Shown here one piece after another: positions 6,876 to 12,430 of a DNA stretch of 12,430 nucleotides. A program made the translations under genes and the position numbers. The DNA comes from Gammaproteobacteria bacterium (GTDB lineage: Bacteria > Pseudomonadota > Gammaproteobacteria > Arenicellales > Arenicellaceae): assembly GCA_030426005.1 (NCBI GenBank), contig JAUHZM010000065.1, positions 1 to 12,430 on the forward strand, given 5' to 3'. The notes below the pieces were generated by a model. It was not told the origin of the DNA, did not search any database, and saw nothing but the letters and a program-made list of their open reading frames with translations. Within the stretch, counting starts at the first letter, position 1. Every line of letters begins with the position of its first letter.

Positions 6876-8128
6876 AATTACTGAAACGCCTCAGACACGG
6901 ATTCGCGCGCCTGCTTCGCTTGGCCTGGAAAGCAGCGAAATGGTTAATGTATATAACCGGTTTCTACGCGCTGCTGTTTCTCGGTGTTTTCGCTTGGCAG
7001 ATGGCGGCAGGTGCCCTGCGTGATCCAGACGCGGATTTGGTCGACAATAGCCCAGCGGCAAAAGCACAACGACAAACAAATAATGCAGCGATTATCGAGT
7101 CGGTACGACAAATGGTGGATCGCTACCGCACACCAGAATACCAACGTGATGCACACTCCAAAGCGCATGGCTGTGTGCGCGCTCGATTTGAAGTGTTTGA
7201 GTCTCAGGCAACCTACAATCACGGTCTGTTCGACCAACCCGGGCACTATGAGGCTTGGATTCGCTTCAGTAATGGCACGGTCCCGGCCTTCCCGGACACT
7301 GAGTCAGACGCACGCGGCATGGCCATCAAGGTGATGAACGTCGACGGCGAACAATTACTACCGCCAATGTTGGCAGGTCGCACGCAAGACTTTTTGATGA
7401 TTAATTCACCATCGTTTTTTATTCGGTCGATCGAAGATTATCGGGAGCTCGAGCGCCTCACCGCACAAGGTCGACCGTTCACCTACTTCTTTGGCGAGTA
7501 CTATTTAAACCCCTTCGACTGGCGACTGCGTGAACTGTATCTCGGCCTAAGTACCCGCAAGCCCGCACCAAACACGCCGCTGTCGACACAGTACTACAGT
7601 ATGTCGGCCTATAAGCTCGGTCCACATGAGATCAAGTACAGCGCCAAGGCCTGCGAAAACTATGCCGTACCGACGGTCAATCGCGATGACCCAAATCTAT
7701 TACGTAATAGCATGGTACATTTGCTGCGCGAACGGGATACATGCTTTCAGTTTATGGTGCAGTTACGTGACGCCGACTCGCGTATGCCAATTCAGGACAC
7801 CACGGTTCGCTGGTCCGAAGACGTTTCCCCCTTTGTGCCAATCGCACGCGTCCATATTCCGAAACAGATTTTCGACACTCCACAGCAGAATGCCATGTGC
7901 GAAGCGATGTCGTTTAATCCGTGGCATGGCGTCAAACAACACGAGCCACTGGGCTACATAAATCAATTGCGCCGTGATTTGTATCTACATACTGCCGCTT
8001 ACCGTCAGGTGCGTAACGGCATTACCATGAACGAACCGACCAGCTGGTGTGATAGTTTGACCGAGTATTGTGATTCCGAGTCGCTACCCCATCAAACAAC
8101 CGAACCGAACGACACCGACGCCCGCTAA
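6872..8128 (+). CDS. Membrane-anchored catalase-family (catalase-fold) heme protein
   Basis: 418 residues. A basic N-terminus and hydrophobic segment (about 24-46) suggest a signal anchor with the heme domain outside the inner membrane. Although short for a true catalase, it keeps the heme-site pattern. RDAHSKAHG aligns with catalase RVVHARGAG, making H95 the distal His. DARGMAIKV (146-154) matches DPRGFAVKF. MINSPSFFIR (176-185) matches the NNTPVFFIR region, making N178 the distal Asn. RRDLY (367-371) fits the RxxxY proximal motif, with Y371 as heme ligand. NPWHGVKQHEPLGYINQLRR (349-368) is typical of the small catalase-like family. Relatives include SrpA-type proteins and coral allene oxide synthase, so activity could be peroxide removal or rearrangement of fatty-acid hydroperoxides. 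The ATG overlaps the cytochrome TGA (ATGA, 6872-6875), with GAGGTG at 6861-6866, indicating translational coupling. Its end overlaps the converging DUF1330-like gene by four bases. Confidence 0.87.
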   Translation: MKLLKRLRHGFARLLRLAWKAAKWLMYITGFYALLFLGVFAWQMAAGALRDPDADLVDNSPAAKAQRQTNNAAIIESVRQMVDRYRTPEYQRDAHSKAHGCVRARFEVFESQATYNHGLFDQPGHYEAWIRFSNGTVPAFPDTESDARGMAIKVMNVDGEQLLPPMLAGRTQDFLMINSPSFFIRSIEDYRELERLTAQGRPFTYFFGEYYLNPFDWRLRELYLGLSTRKPAPNTPLSTQYYSMSAYKLGPHEIKYSAKACENYAVPTVNRDDPNLLRNSMVHLLRERDTCFQFMVQLRDADSRMPIQDTTVRWSEDVSPFVPIARVHIPKQIFDTPQQNAMCEAMSFNPWHGVKQHEPLGYINQLRRDLYLHTAAYRQVRNGITMNEPTSWCDSLTEYCDSESLPHQTTEPNDTDAR

Positions 8129-8451
8129 CGAAACGGGACAGCCGGTCGCAGACATCGGATCAATAAGGATTTATCGACGGACTCTTCGCGCAGATAGGCG
8201 ATTTTGTGGTATTCGGGAGAGTTGGCGAATTGTTTGAACGCGTCCCAGTCTGGATACTCGACAAAGTACACCAGGTCGGCATCAAACTCGCCGATCACTG
8301 CTCGATCTGGTACAAAACTTTTGAGTTTGCGCCCGCCGACCTTTTTGATTAAGGGCCTGACTGCGCGCATATATTGACGATAGCGATCCGCGCCGCCCTG
8401 CGGCTTAAACCAGAGCGCGTTTAACATATAAACCGTTTGTTGTTTCGTCAT
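8125..8451 (-). CDS. DUF1330-like small protein (dimeric alpha/beta-barrel type)
   Basis: 108 residues with no membrane segment. The pattern YRQYMRAVRPLIKKVGGRKL, then VYFVEYPDWDAFKQFANSPEYHKIAYLR, fits the DUF1330 family: the GGR turn, the [FY]P.WDA..F..SPEY block and a following LR. DUF1330 proteins have a ferredoxin-like dimeric alpha/beta-barrel fold and no agreed function. The start chosen is the ATG at 8449-8451. An AGGAA sits directly against it, which is too close for an ideal ribosome binding site. A later Met at residue 9 has no better site. It ends at TAG 8125-8127, overlapping the stop of the catalase-like gene on the other strand. It lies 109 bases downstream of the VOC gene and may have its own promoter (8525-8553). 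The name is family-level only. Confidence 0.75.
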   Translation of the reverse strand: MTKQQTVYMLNALWFKPQGGADRYRQYMRAVRPLIKKVGGRKLKSFVPDRAVIGEFDADLVYFVEYPDWDAFKQFANSPEYHKIAYLREESVDKSLLIRCLRPAVPFR

Positions 8452-8524
8452 TTCCTGCGTTTATCGAGCAAAGCCCACATCCGTCGTTGGCAAGGGACAC
8501 CTTTTGAAGGTAGCACAAATCACA

Positions 8525-8553
8525 ATAAGATACAGTGTGACAAGGTTTGACAA
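8525..8553 (-). promoter_or_regulatory. Candidate promoter for the DUF1330-like gene, with tandem TGACAA/TTGTCA repeat
   Basis: On the minus strand, TTGTCA (8548-8553, five of six bases match TTGACA) is followed 17 bases later by TCTTAT (8525-8530, four of six match TATAAT). Transcription would start near 8518 and leave about 67 bases of leader. A second TTGTCA at 8538-8543 lies exactly ten bases on, one helical turn. The pair could be two -35-like hexamers or a direct-repeat protein-binding site. This is pattern matching only. Confidence 0.35.
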
Positions 8554-8560
8554 GCGTGGC

Positions 8561-8956
8561 TTAAGCTAGGTTCAACTGCCAGGACACGCCAAGTTTATCA
8601 GCTACCCACGCGAACTGTTGACTGAAACCATAATCGTCCAGCGGCATCATAATTTGTCCATCTTTTGCCAACTCTGTGTACAACTGCGCTTGTTGGTCTC
8701 GATCTTCACAATCGATAAACAAGGACAACGCAGGCGTGAATCCGAACCCGTGCTCACCCGGCGCATCCGCAGCCATGACGGATTTGCCGTTTAGACGAAA
8801 GCGTGCGGTCTTTACGTTGCCAGCCTGCGGCTCATCATCGCCGTAAAAAACAATCTCATCAATATGACTGTTCGAAAACGTCGCCAAATAATACTGGATT
8901 GCCTCGTGCGCTCGACCGTATTGATCACCGACAAACATAAGAAACGGTGTTGCCAT
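8561..8956 (-). CDS. VOC-superfamily protein, PhnB/3-demethylubiquinone methyltransferase-like domain
   Basis: 131 residues covering a single PhnB-like domain (the '3-dmu-9_3-mt' type of the glyoxalase/bleomycin-resistance superfamily). Recognisable pieces are the opening PFLMFVGDQYGRAHEAIQYY, VKTARFRLNGKSVMAADA (48-65), FGFTPALSLFIDCED (71-85), MMPLDDYGFSQQFAWVADKL (103-122) and the closing GVSWQLNL. Despite the historical domain name these are not methyltransferases. They share the paired beta-alpha-beta fold, and their substrates are mostly unknown. The ATG at 8954-8956 is preceded by a full AGGAGGT at 8961-8967, the strongest ribosome binding site of the minus-strand group. The gene starts 39 bases after the YbcJ-like gene ends, so it is probably transcribed with it. 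The family assignment is confident, the biochemical role unknown. Confidence 0.88.
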   Translation of the reverse strand: MATPFLMFVGDQYGRAHEAIQYYLATFSNSHIDEIVFYGDDEPQAGNVKTARFRLNGKSVMAADAPGEHGFGFTPALSLFIDCEDRDQQAQLYTELAKDGQIMMPLDDYGFSQQFAWVADKLGVSWQLNLA

Positions 8957-8995
8957 TCATACCTCCTGGTAAGTTGCCCTGACCTGCTTGTCGTG

Positions 8996-9214
8996 TTACG
9001 AGGTTAAGGCCAGGGTGTGCCCGCCAAATTCAATTTGGTCACCACTGATCAATTTTCGGCGTTTACGCAACTCCAGCTCGCCATTGACACGGACCATCCC
9101 CTGCTCAATCACCAACTTCGCTTCACCGCCGCTGGCCACAAGCCCTTCAAACTTGAGTATTTTATACAGCTCAACTGGCTGTTTGTTTAAGATAACTGTG
9201 CGCATTGCCACCAT
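8996..9214 (-). CDS. ybcJ: YbcJ-like S4-domain RNA-binding protein
   Basis: 72 residues making up one small S4-type RNA-binding domain. The pattern VELYKILKFEGLVASGGEAK, VRVNGELELRKRRKLISGDQ and IEFGGH follows E. coli YbcJ (VELCDLLKLEGW, SGAQAK, VKVDGAVETRKRCKI, VSFAGH), recalled from memory. The Arg/Lys-rich ELRKRRK stretch is the presumed RNA contact. Length fits YbcJ (about 70 residues). S4 proteins of this type are thought to bind structured RNA, perhaps rRNA, but YbcJ has no firmly known function. Two starts are possible, ATG at 9212-9214 or at 9203-9205 (residue 4). Neither has a strong ribosome binding site and the difference is three residues. It lies 18 bases after the NYN-LOTUS gene, so the two probably share a transcript, and both products likely act on RNA. 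Confidence 0.88.
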   Translation of the reverse strand: MVAMRTVILNKQPVELYKILKFEGLVASGGEAKLVIEQGMVRVNGELELRKRRKLISGDQIEFGGHTLALTS

Positions 9215-9232
9215 CCGATCAGTAAGTCGACA

Positions 9233-9994
9233 TTATGACTTGGCCGCCGGTGCACGTCGACCACGGGTTTTCTTAGCACGAATGTAGACCGCTTTCGAAC
9301 GCCCATTTCCAATCGGCCGCTCTTCAACGTCAAATAAATCCGTGGCCTTGACCAGTTCACCGAGTTTGGAATAACCGTAGTTTCGTGGATCAAAATTCGA
9401 TGCCTGATTATTGATGTGGCTACCAACCGGCCCCAACTGCGCCCAACCGCTTTCATCCGACGCAGCTTCGACGGCTTTGCGCAACGAGGAGACGAGTTTG
9501 GTGTCCTGTTTGAGCTCGTTGGTTGACATACGATTACTTGAATCATCGTCGTCTGGCAAAGTCCGTAACACTTCAGTGTAAATAAACTTATCGCACGCAG
9601 CGACAAACGGCGCCGGCGTTTTCTTCTCACCGAACCCATAAACCGACAAACCGGATTCGCGAATACGCGATGCCAGCTTGGTGAAGTCACTGTCACTTGA
9701 AACGATACAAAATCCGTCCAGTGCGTCGCTGTACAACAGGTCCATGGCATCGATGATCATGGCACTGTCGGTTGCGTTTTTGCCTTTGGTGTACGCGAAC
9801 TGCTGCATGGGTTGAATGGAGTGATCCAATAGCACTTCTTTCCAACCTTTTAAGCCGGGCGATGTCCAGTCACCGTAGATACGCTTTACGCTGGCAATTC
9901 CATAGTTCGCGACTTCCGATAACAGCGCGTCGACAATGCTCGGTTGCGCATTATCGGCATCAATTAACACGGCGAGTTTTTTATTATTTTCCAT
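9233..9994 (-). CDS. NYN-domain putative ribonuclease with C-terminal OST-HTH/LOTUS domain
   Basis: 253 residues from the chosen start. The N-terminal NYN domain (about 5-145; PIN-like, DUF88/LabA type) opens KKLAVLIDADN with D12 and D14. It continues through YGDW (40-43), the GKNATDSAMIIDAMDLLY block (71-88) with D76, and VSSDSDF (98-104) with D101 and D103. These acidic residues are the expected metal-binding site of a nuclease. From about 165 to 240, LRKAVEAASDESGWAQLGPV and the later NYGYSKLGELVKATDLFDVE form an OST-HTH/LOTUS RNA-binding domain, followed by a basic tail (KKTRGRRAPAAKS). RNA cleavage or RNA-guided regulation is inferred. I chose ATG at 9992-9994 because the domain begins at once. 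A TTG-initiated extension to 10066 adds 24 residues of non-domain sequence and seems unlikely, although neither start has a clear ribosome binding site. First gene of the leftward run and divergent from the TIGR03032 gene. Confidence 0.88.
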   Translation of the reverse strand: MENNKKLAVLIDADNAQPSIVDALLSEVANYGIASVKRIYGDWTSPGLKGWKEVLLDHSIQPMQQFAYTKGKNATDSAMIIDAMDLLYSDALDGFCIVSSDSDFTKLASRIRESGLSVYGFGEKKTPAPFVAACDKFIYTEVLRTLPDDDDSSNRMSTNELKQDTKLVSSLRKAVEAASDESGWAQLGPVGSHINNQASNFDPRNYGYSKLGELVKATDLFDVEERPIGNGRSKAVYIRAKKTRGRRAPAAKS

Positions 9995-10062
9995 AGGCGC
10001 ATTAGACAACACCCATGGTGAAGGCGCAATGCAGTCACCGCTATTTCGGTCGTGACTACCAC

Positions 10063-10078
10063 CCAAGTAGCACCTTGG
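10063..10078. promoter_or_regulatory. Short inverted repeat CCAAG-N6-CTTGG, possible operator
   Basis: Five-base arms CCAAG (10063-10067) and CTTGG (10074-10078) are spaced so that the half-sites start 11 bases apart, about one helical turn. The repeat sits in the divergent region between the NYN-LOTUS and TIGR03032 genes, directly before a TACAAT at 10080-10085. That is where a dimeric regulator could act on the rightward promoter. The arms are short and this could be chance. Confidence 0.3.
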
Positions 10079-10079
10079 T

Positions 10080-10085
10080 TACAAT
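10080..10085 (+). promoter_or_regulatory. Candidate -10 box (TACAAT) for the TIGR03032/TPR gene
   Basis: TACAAT matches the -10 consensus at five of six positions and ends 26 bases before the ATG at 10112. No good -35 hexamer is seen at the usual spacing, so an activator might be needed. The resulting leader would be about 20 bases long, and no Shine-Dalgarno sequence is visible before the start. Confidence 0.35.
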
Positions 10086-10111
10086 TAAACAAAAACCCAC
10101 TTTAACATCTC

Positions 10112-12403
10112 ATGGCCGACGTTCTTCATAGCCAACACACCAGCACTTTCCCAGAGCTTTTGCGCCAGGCAGGTTGCAGCGTGGTGGTGTCGACTTATCA
10201 AGCAGGCAAACTCATTCTGTTACGCACCGACGGCGGGTCGCTGAATACACACTTTGTCTCGCTCACCAAGCCCATGGGTGTGGCTTTCTCGCAGGGCCGA
10301 CTCAGCGTCGGTTCAGGCGCGCAGGTGATCGATTACTTCAACATGAACAATGTTGGCCCCAAAGTGCCACCAGCCAATACGCACGACAGCGCGTTTCTAC
10401 CGCGGCGCACGCACATCACTGGCGACATCGACATTCACGAAATGGGCTTTGATGACGACGGTGAACTATGGCTGGTGAATACCAAAATGTCGTGCCTTTG
10501 CACCTTAGACTTGCACCACAGTATTGTCCCACGCTGGCGTCCACCGTTTATCTCTGGCTATGATTTAACGGACCGCTGCCACCTTAATGGACTGGCGATG
10601 CGCGACGGAAAACCGCGTTATGTGACTGCCCTGGGGACCTCCGATGACCCAGCTGGTTGGCGCCCAACTAAAGCGTTTGGCGGCATGTTGATGGACGCAC
10701 AAAGTGAGGAAATAATCTGTCAGGGCTTGTCGATGCCACATTCTCCGCGCTGGTATCGTGATCGACTCTGGGTGCTGGAATCCGGTGCCGGACAACTTGT
10801 GTCGATCGACCCGACGTCTGGTACGAAGACGGTCATCGCGGACATGCCGGGGTTTTGTCGCGGAATCGACTTTATCGACCGCTATGCCTTAATCGGCCTT
10901 TCTGAAGTTCGCGAAACCGCCGTATTTGCGGGCCTGCCTCTAACGCAGCGTGAACAAGATCGTAAATGTGGGGTATGGATTGTCGATATCGAAACCTGCC
11001 AGACAGTCGGTTTTCTGGTGTTTTCAGACGGGGTTCAGGAAATTTTCTCGGTACAGGTCCTGCCCTGGCGATATCCTGCGCTCCTTGATGCCACCGATCC
11101 ATTAGTGAACAGCTCTTTTTCGATTCCTGATTCAGCACTGGCAGACTTTGTTGCTCCTGATCCGAAGCTCCTGCGATTCGAAGAAGCACTCAGTCACCAT
11201 CGACGCCAGGAGTACACGCAAGCGATTTCTGCGTATCAGACCATTCTAGATGACGACCCAACCGACATCACAACACGCTATCACTTAGGCGTGGCGCTGT
11301 CTGATACCGAGCAATGGGATCAGGCCATACTCCATCTCGAGCAGGTGATTGATCAACAAGCCGAGCATGCCGAAGCGCATAACAGCTTGGGGCATGCATG
11401 GGCAGGAAAATTAGACTTTGAACGTGCGCTAACGCACTACGATGCCGCCATTAAAGCTGATAACCGCTATGCCACTGCGCACTTTAATCGCGGCTGTGTG
11501 AAATTGAAACAAGGTGATTTCCGATCTGGCTGGAAAGACTATGAATGGCGTTGGAAAATGCCGAACTTTCAAGCATTTAACTGTCCACAACCACAGTGGC
11601 AAGGCGAAGACATTCACGACCAGACCCTACTGGTCCACACCGAACAAGGCAACGGTGATGCGCTGCAGTTCGCCCGTTTTTTGCCGATGGCACGCCAACG
11701 CTGTAAAAAATTGATCGTGGTGTGTACAGAACCGCTGCGATTACTGTTTTCGGCTATGCCGTGCGTAGATGAGGTACGCCTACCCGGCAGCTTGCCGAAG
11801 GACTTATTCGATGTGTTCTGCCCAATCATGTCGCTGGCGGGGGCATTGGATATCGAACTGGATCAACTACCTACCGACTTACCGTATCTTCAATTACCAG
11901 AGCAGGTTGTAGCGCCGCAGCTCCCTACAGGCAAGCGGCTCAAAATTGGCCTGGTCTGGGCAGGCAGCCCAACTCAGCAAATCAATCACCATCGCTCATG
12001 CCCTCTGGAGTCCATGTTAGCGTTAACACAAAGCGACAAATTTGAGTTTTACAGTTTGCAGCTTCCTGTCTCGGCATCTGAGCGGGAACAACTGGCTGCG
12101 GCCAAGGTCATTGATCTGGAAACAGAACTAGTGAGTTATGCGCATACAGGCGAACTAGCCACACAACTCGATATGGTCGTAAGTGTCTGCACCTCCGTGT
12201 TACACCTAGCAGCTGGATTGGGCGTGCCCTGTGTGGCCTTATTGTCACCCTATGCGGATTGGCGTTGGATGGACGACGACGATGTCAGCACATGGTACCC
12301 CAACACGAAAGTATTGCGACAAACGAAGAGTGGCGATTGGGATGAGCTGATGACACGTTGCGCGGCGTATCTTGAGACCTATTCAAACAGCGATTTCAGC
12401 TGA
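10112..12403 (+). CDS. TIGR03032-family beta-propeller fused to TPR repeats and a glycosyltransferase-9-like domain
   Basis: 763 residues in three parts. Part 1 (about 10-335) is TIGR03032: STYQAGKL (27-34), ELWLVNTKMSCLCTLD (118-133), RWRPPFISGY (141-150), CHLNGLAMRDGKPRYVTALG (156-175), GLSMPHSPRW (205-214) and CGVWIVDIET (286-295) are all hallmark pieces. Part 2 (about 353-488) holds about four TPR units, for example AEAHNSLGHAWAGKLDFERA. Part 3 (about 505-755) resembles the domain fused to TPR arrays in many proteobacterial proteins and related to glycosyltransferase family 9: KIGLVWAGSP (611-620), FYSLQLP (646-652), LDMVVSVCTSVLHLAAGLGV (686-705), DWRWM (716-720), STWYPNTKVLRQ (726-737). 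The usual VDT before AHLAG is VCT here, so catalysis is doubtful. TIGR03032 proteins have no known function. No signal peptide was seen. The start has a TACAAT box upstream but no Shine-Dalgarno. Confidence 0.9.
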   Translation: MADVLHSQHTSTFPELLRQAGCSVVVSTYQAGKLILLRTDGGSLNTHFVSLTKPMGVAFSQGRLSVGSGAQVIDYFNMNNVGPKVPPANTHDSAFLPRRTHITGDIDIHEMGFDDDGELWLVNTKMSCLCTLDLHHSIVPRWRPPFISGYDLTDRCHLNGLAMRDGKPRYVTALGTSDDPAGWRPTKAFGGMLMDAQSEEIICQGLSMPHSPRWYRDRLWVLESGAGQLVSIDPTSGTKTVIADMPGFCRGIDFIDRYALIGLSEVRETAVFAGLPLTQREQDRKCGVWIVDIETCQTVGFLVFSDGVQEIFSVQVLPWRYPALLDATDPLVNSSFSIPDSALADFVAPDPKLLRFEEALSHHRRQEYTQAISAYQTILDDDPTDITTRYHLGVALSDTEQWDQAILHLEQVIDQQAEHAEAHNSLGHAWAGKLDFERALTHYDAAIKADNRYATAHFNRGCVKLKQGDFRSGWKDYEWRWKMPNFQAFNCPQPQWQGEDIHDQTLLVHTEQGNGDALQFARFLPMARQRCKKLIVVCTEPLRLLFSAMPCVDEVRLPGSLPKDLFDVFCPIMSLAGALDIELDQLPTDLPYLQLPEQVVAPQLPTGKRLKIGLVWAGSPTQQINHHRSCPLESMLALTQSDKFEFYSLQLPVSASEREQLAAAKVIDLETELVSYAHTGELATQLDMVVSVCTSVLHLAAGLGVPCVALLSPYADWRWMDDDDVSTWYPNTKVLRQTKSGDWDELMTRCAAYLETYSNSDFS

Positions 12404-12419
12404 AACCAAAGCTGCACCC

Positions 12420-12430
12420 AAAAAAAAGCC
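12420..12430. terminator. A-run plus GCC at the window edge, possible left half of a bidirectional terminator
   Basis: Seventeen bases after the stop of the TIGR03032/TPR gene there are eight A residues (12420-12427) followed by GCC, where the window ends. An A-run followed by a GC-rich arm is how the left side of many bidirectional intrinsic terminators looks. The opposite arm and the T-run would lie just outside the window, so this cannot be confirmed here. Confidence 0.3.

Noticed and set aside
9187..9750. 187-codon minus-strand frame overlapping the NYN-LOTUS gene
   Set aside because: It is an alternative frame of the NYN-LOTUS gene, Arg/Ser-rich and without motifs, whereas the NYN frame has conserved catalytic and LOTUS segments.
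9995..10066. N-terminal extension of the NYN-LOTUS protein using a TTG start
   Set aside because: The extra 24 residues show no domain character and cover the probable promoter and inverted repeat; the NYN domain begins directly after the ATG at 9992-9994.
1..12430. CRISPR array, tRNA/rRNA genes, insertion sequences or phage genes
   Set aside because: No regularly spaced repeats, cloverleaf-like sequence, transposase or integrase reading frames were found; a sensitive RNA-model search would be needed to exclude small RNAs.

Overview
The window looks like chromosomal DNA of a marine-type gammaproteobacterium. This is inferred from a DeaD/CsdA-like cold-shock helicase, a YbcJ-type S4 protein closely resembling the E. 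coli one, roughly balanced base composition, Shine-Dalgarno-led starts and dense packing. No tRNA, rRNA, transposase, integrase, phage gene or CRISPR array was seen. The species cannot be named from this sequence.

Layout: (1) 1-1758, minus strand: a DEAD-box RNA helicase. Its catalytic core (424-1758) ends at a TGA. Its C-terminal DbpA-type RNA-binding domain continues intact in the -1 frame to the left window edge. One missing A in a short A-run, or ribosomal slippage on A_AAG, would join the two. (2) 1759-2076: divergent intergenic region with a TATAAT box just upstream of the next gene. (3) 2077-8128, plus strand: a tight four-gene cluster. It encodes a membrane-anchored FlgO/TolB-like plus TPR protein, an SMP-30/gluconolactonase-family beta-propeller, a membrane-anchored RoxA-like multiheme c-type cytochrome with three CXXCH motifs, and a membrane-anchored catalase-fold hemoprotein that starts inside the cytochrome stop codon (ATGA). 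(4) 8125-9994, minus strand: a run transcribed right to left: NYN-LOTUS putative RNase, YbcJ-like S4 protein, PhnB-like VOC protein, and a DUF1330-like protein whose stop overlaps the catalase-like gene's stop. (5) 10112-12403, plus strand and divergent from the NYN gene: a three-part protein with a TIGR03032 propeller domain, TPR repeats and a glycosyltransferase-9-like C-terminal domain. The window ends in an A-run that may be the left edge of a terminator.

The most interesting unit is the four-gene cluster. Both heme proteins have an N-terminal signal anchor that places the heme domain in the periplasm, and they are translationally coupled. RoxA-like diheme proteins are oxygenases or peroxidases (rubber cleavage, fatty-acid dioxygenation). 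Catalase-fold relatives such as coral allene oxide synthase process fatty-acid hydroperoxides. SMP-30 proteins are often lactonases. A periplasmic oxidation pathway that makes and then converts a hydroperoxide is a reasonable but unproven reading. Peroxide defence is the main alternative.
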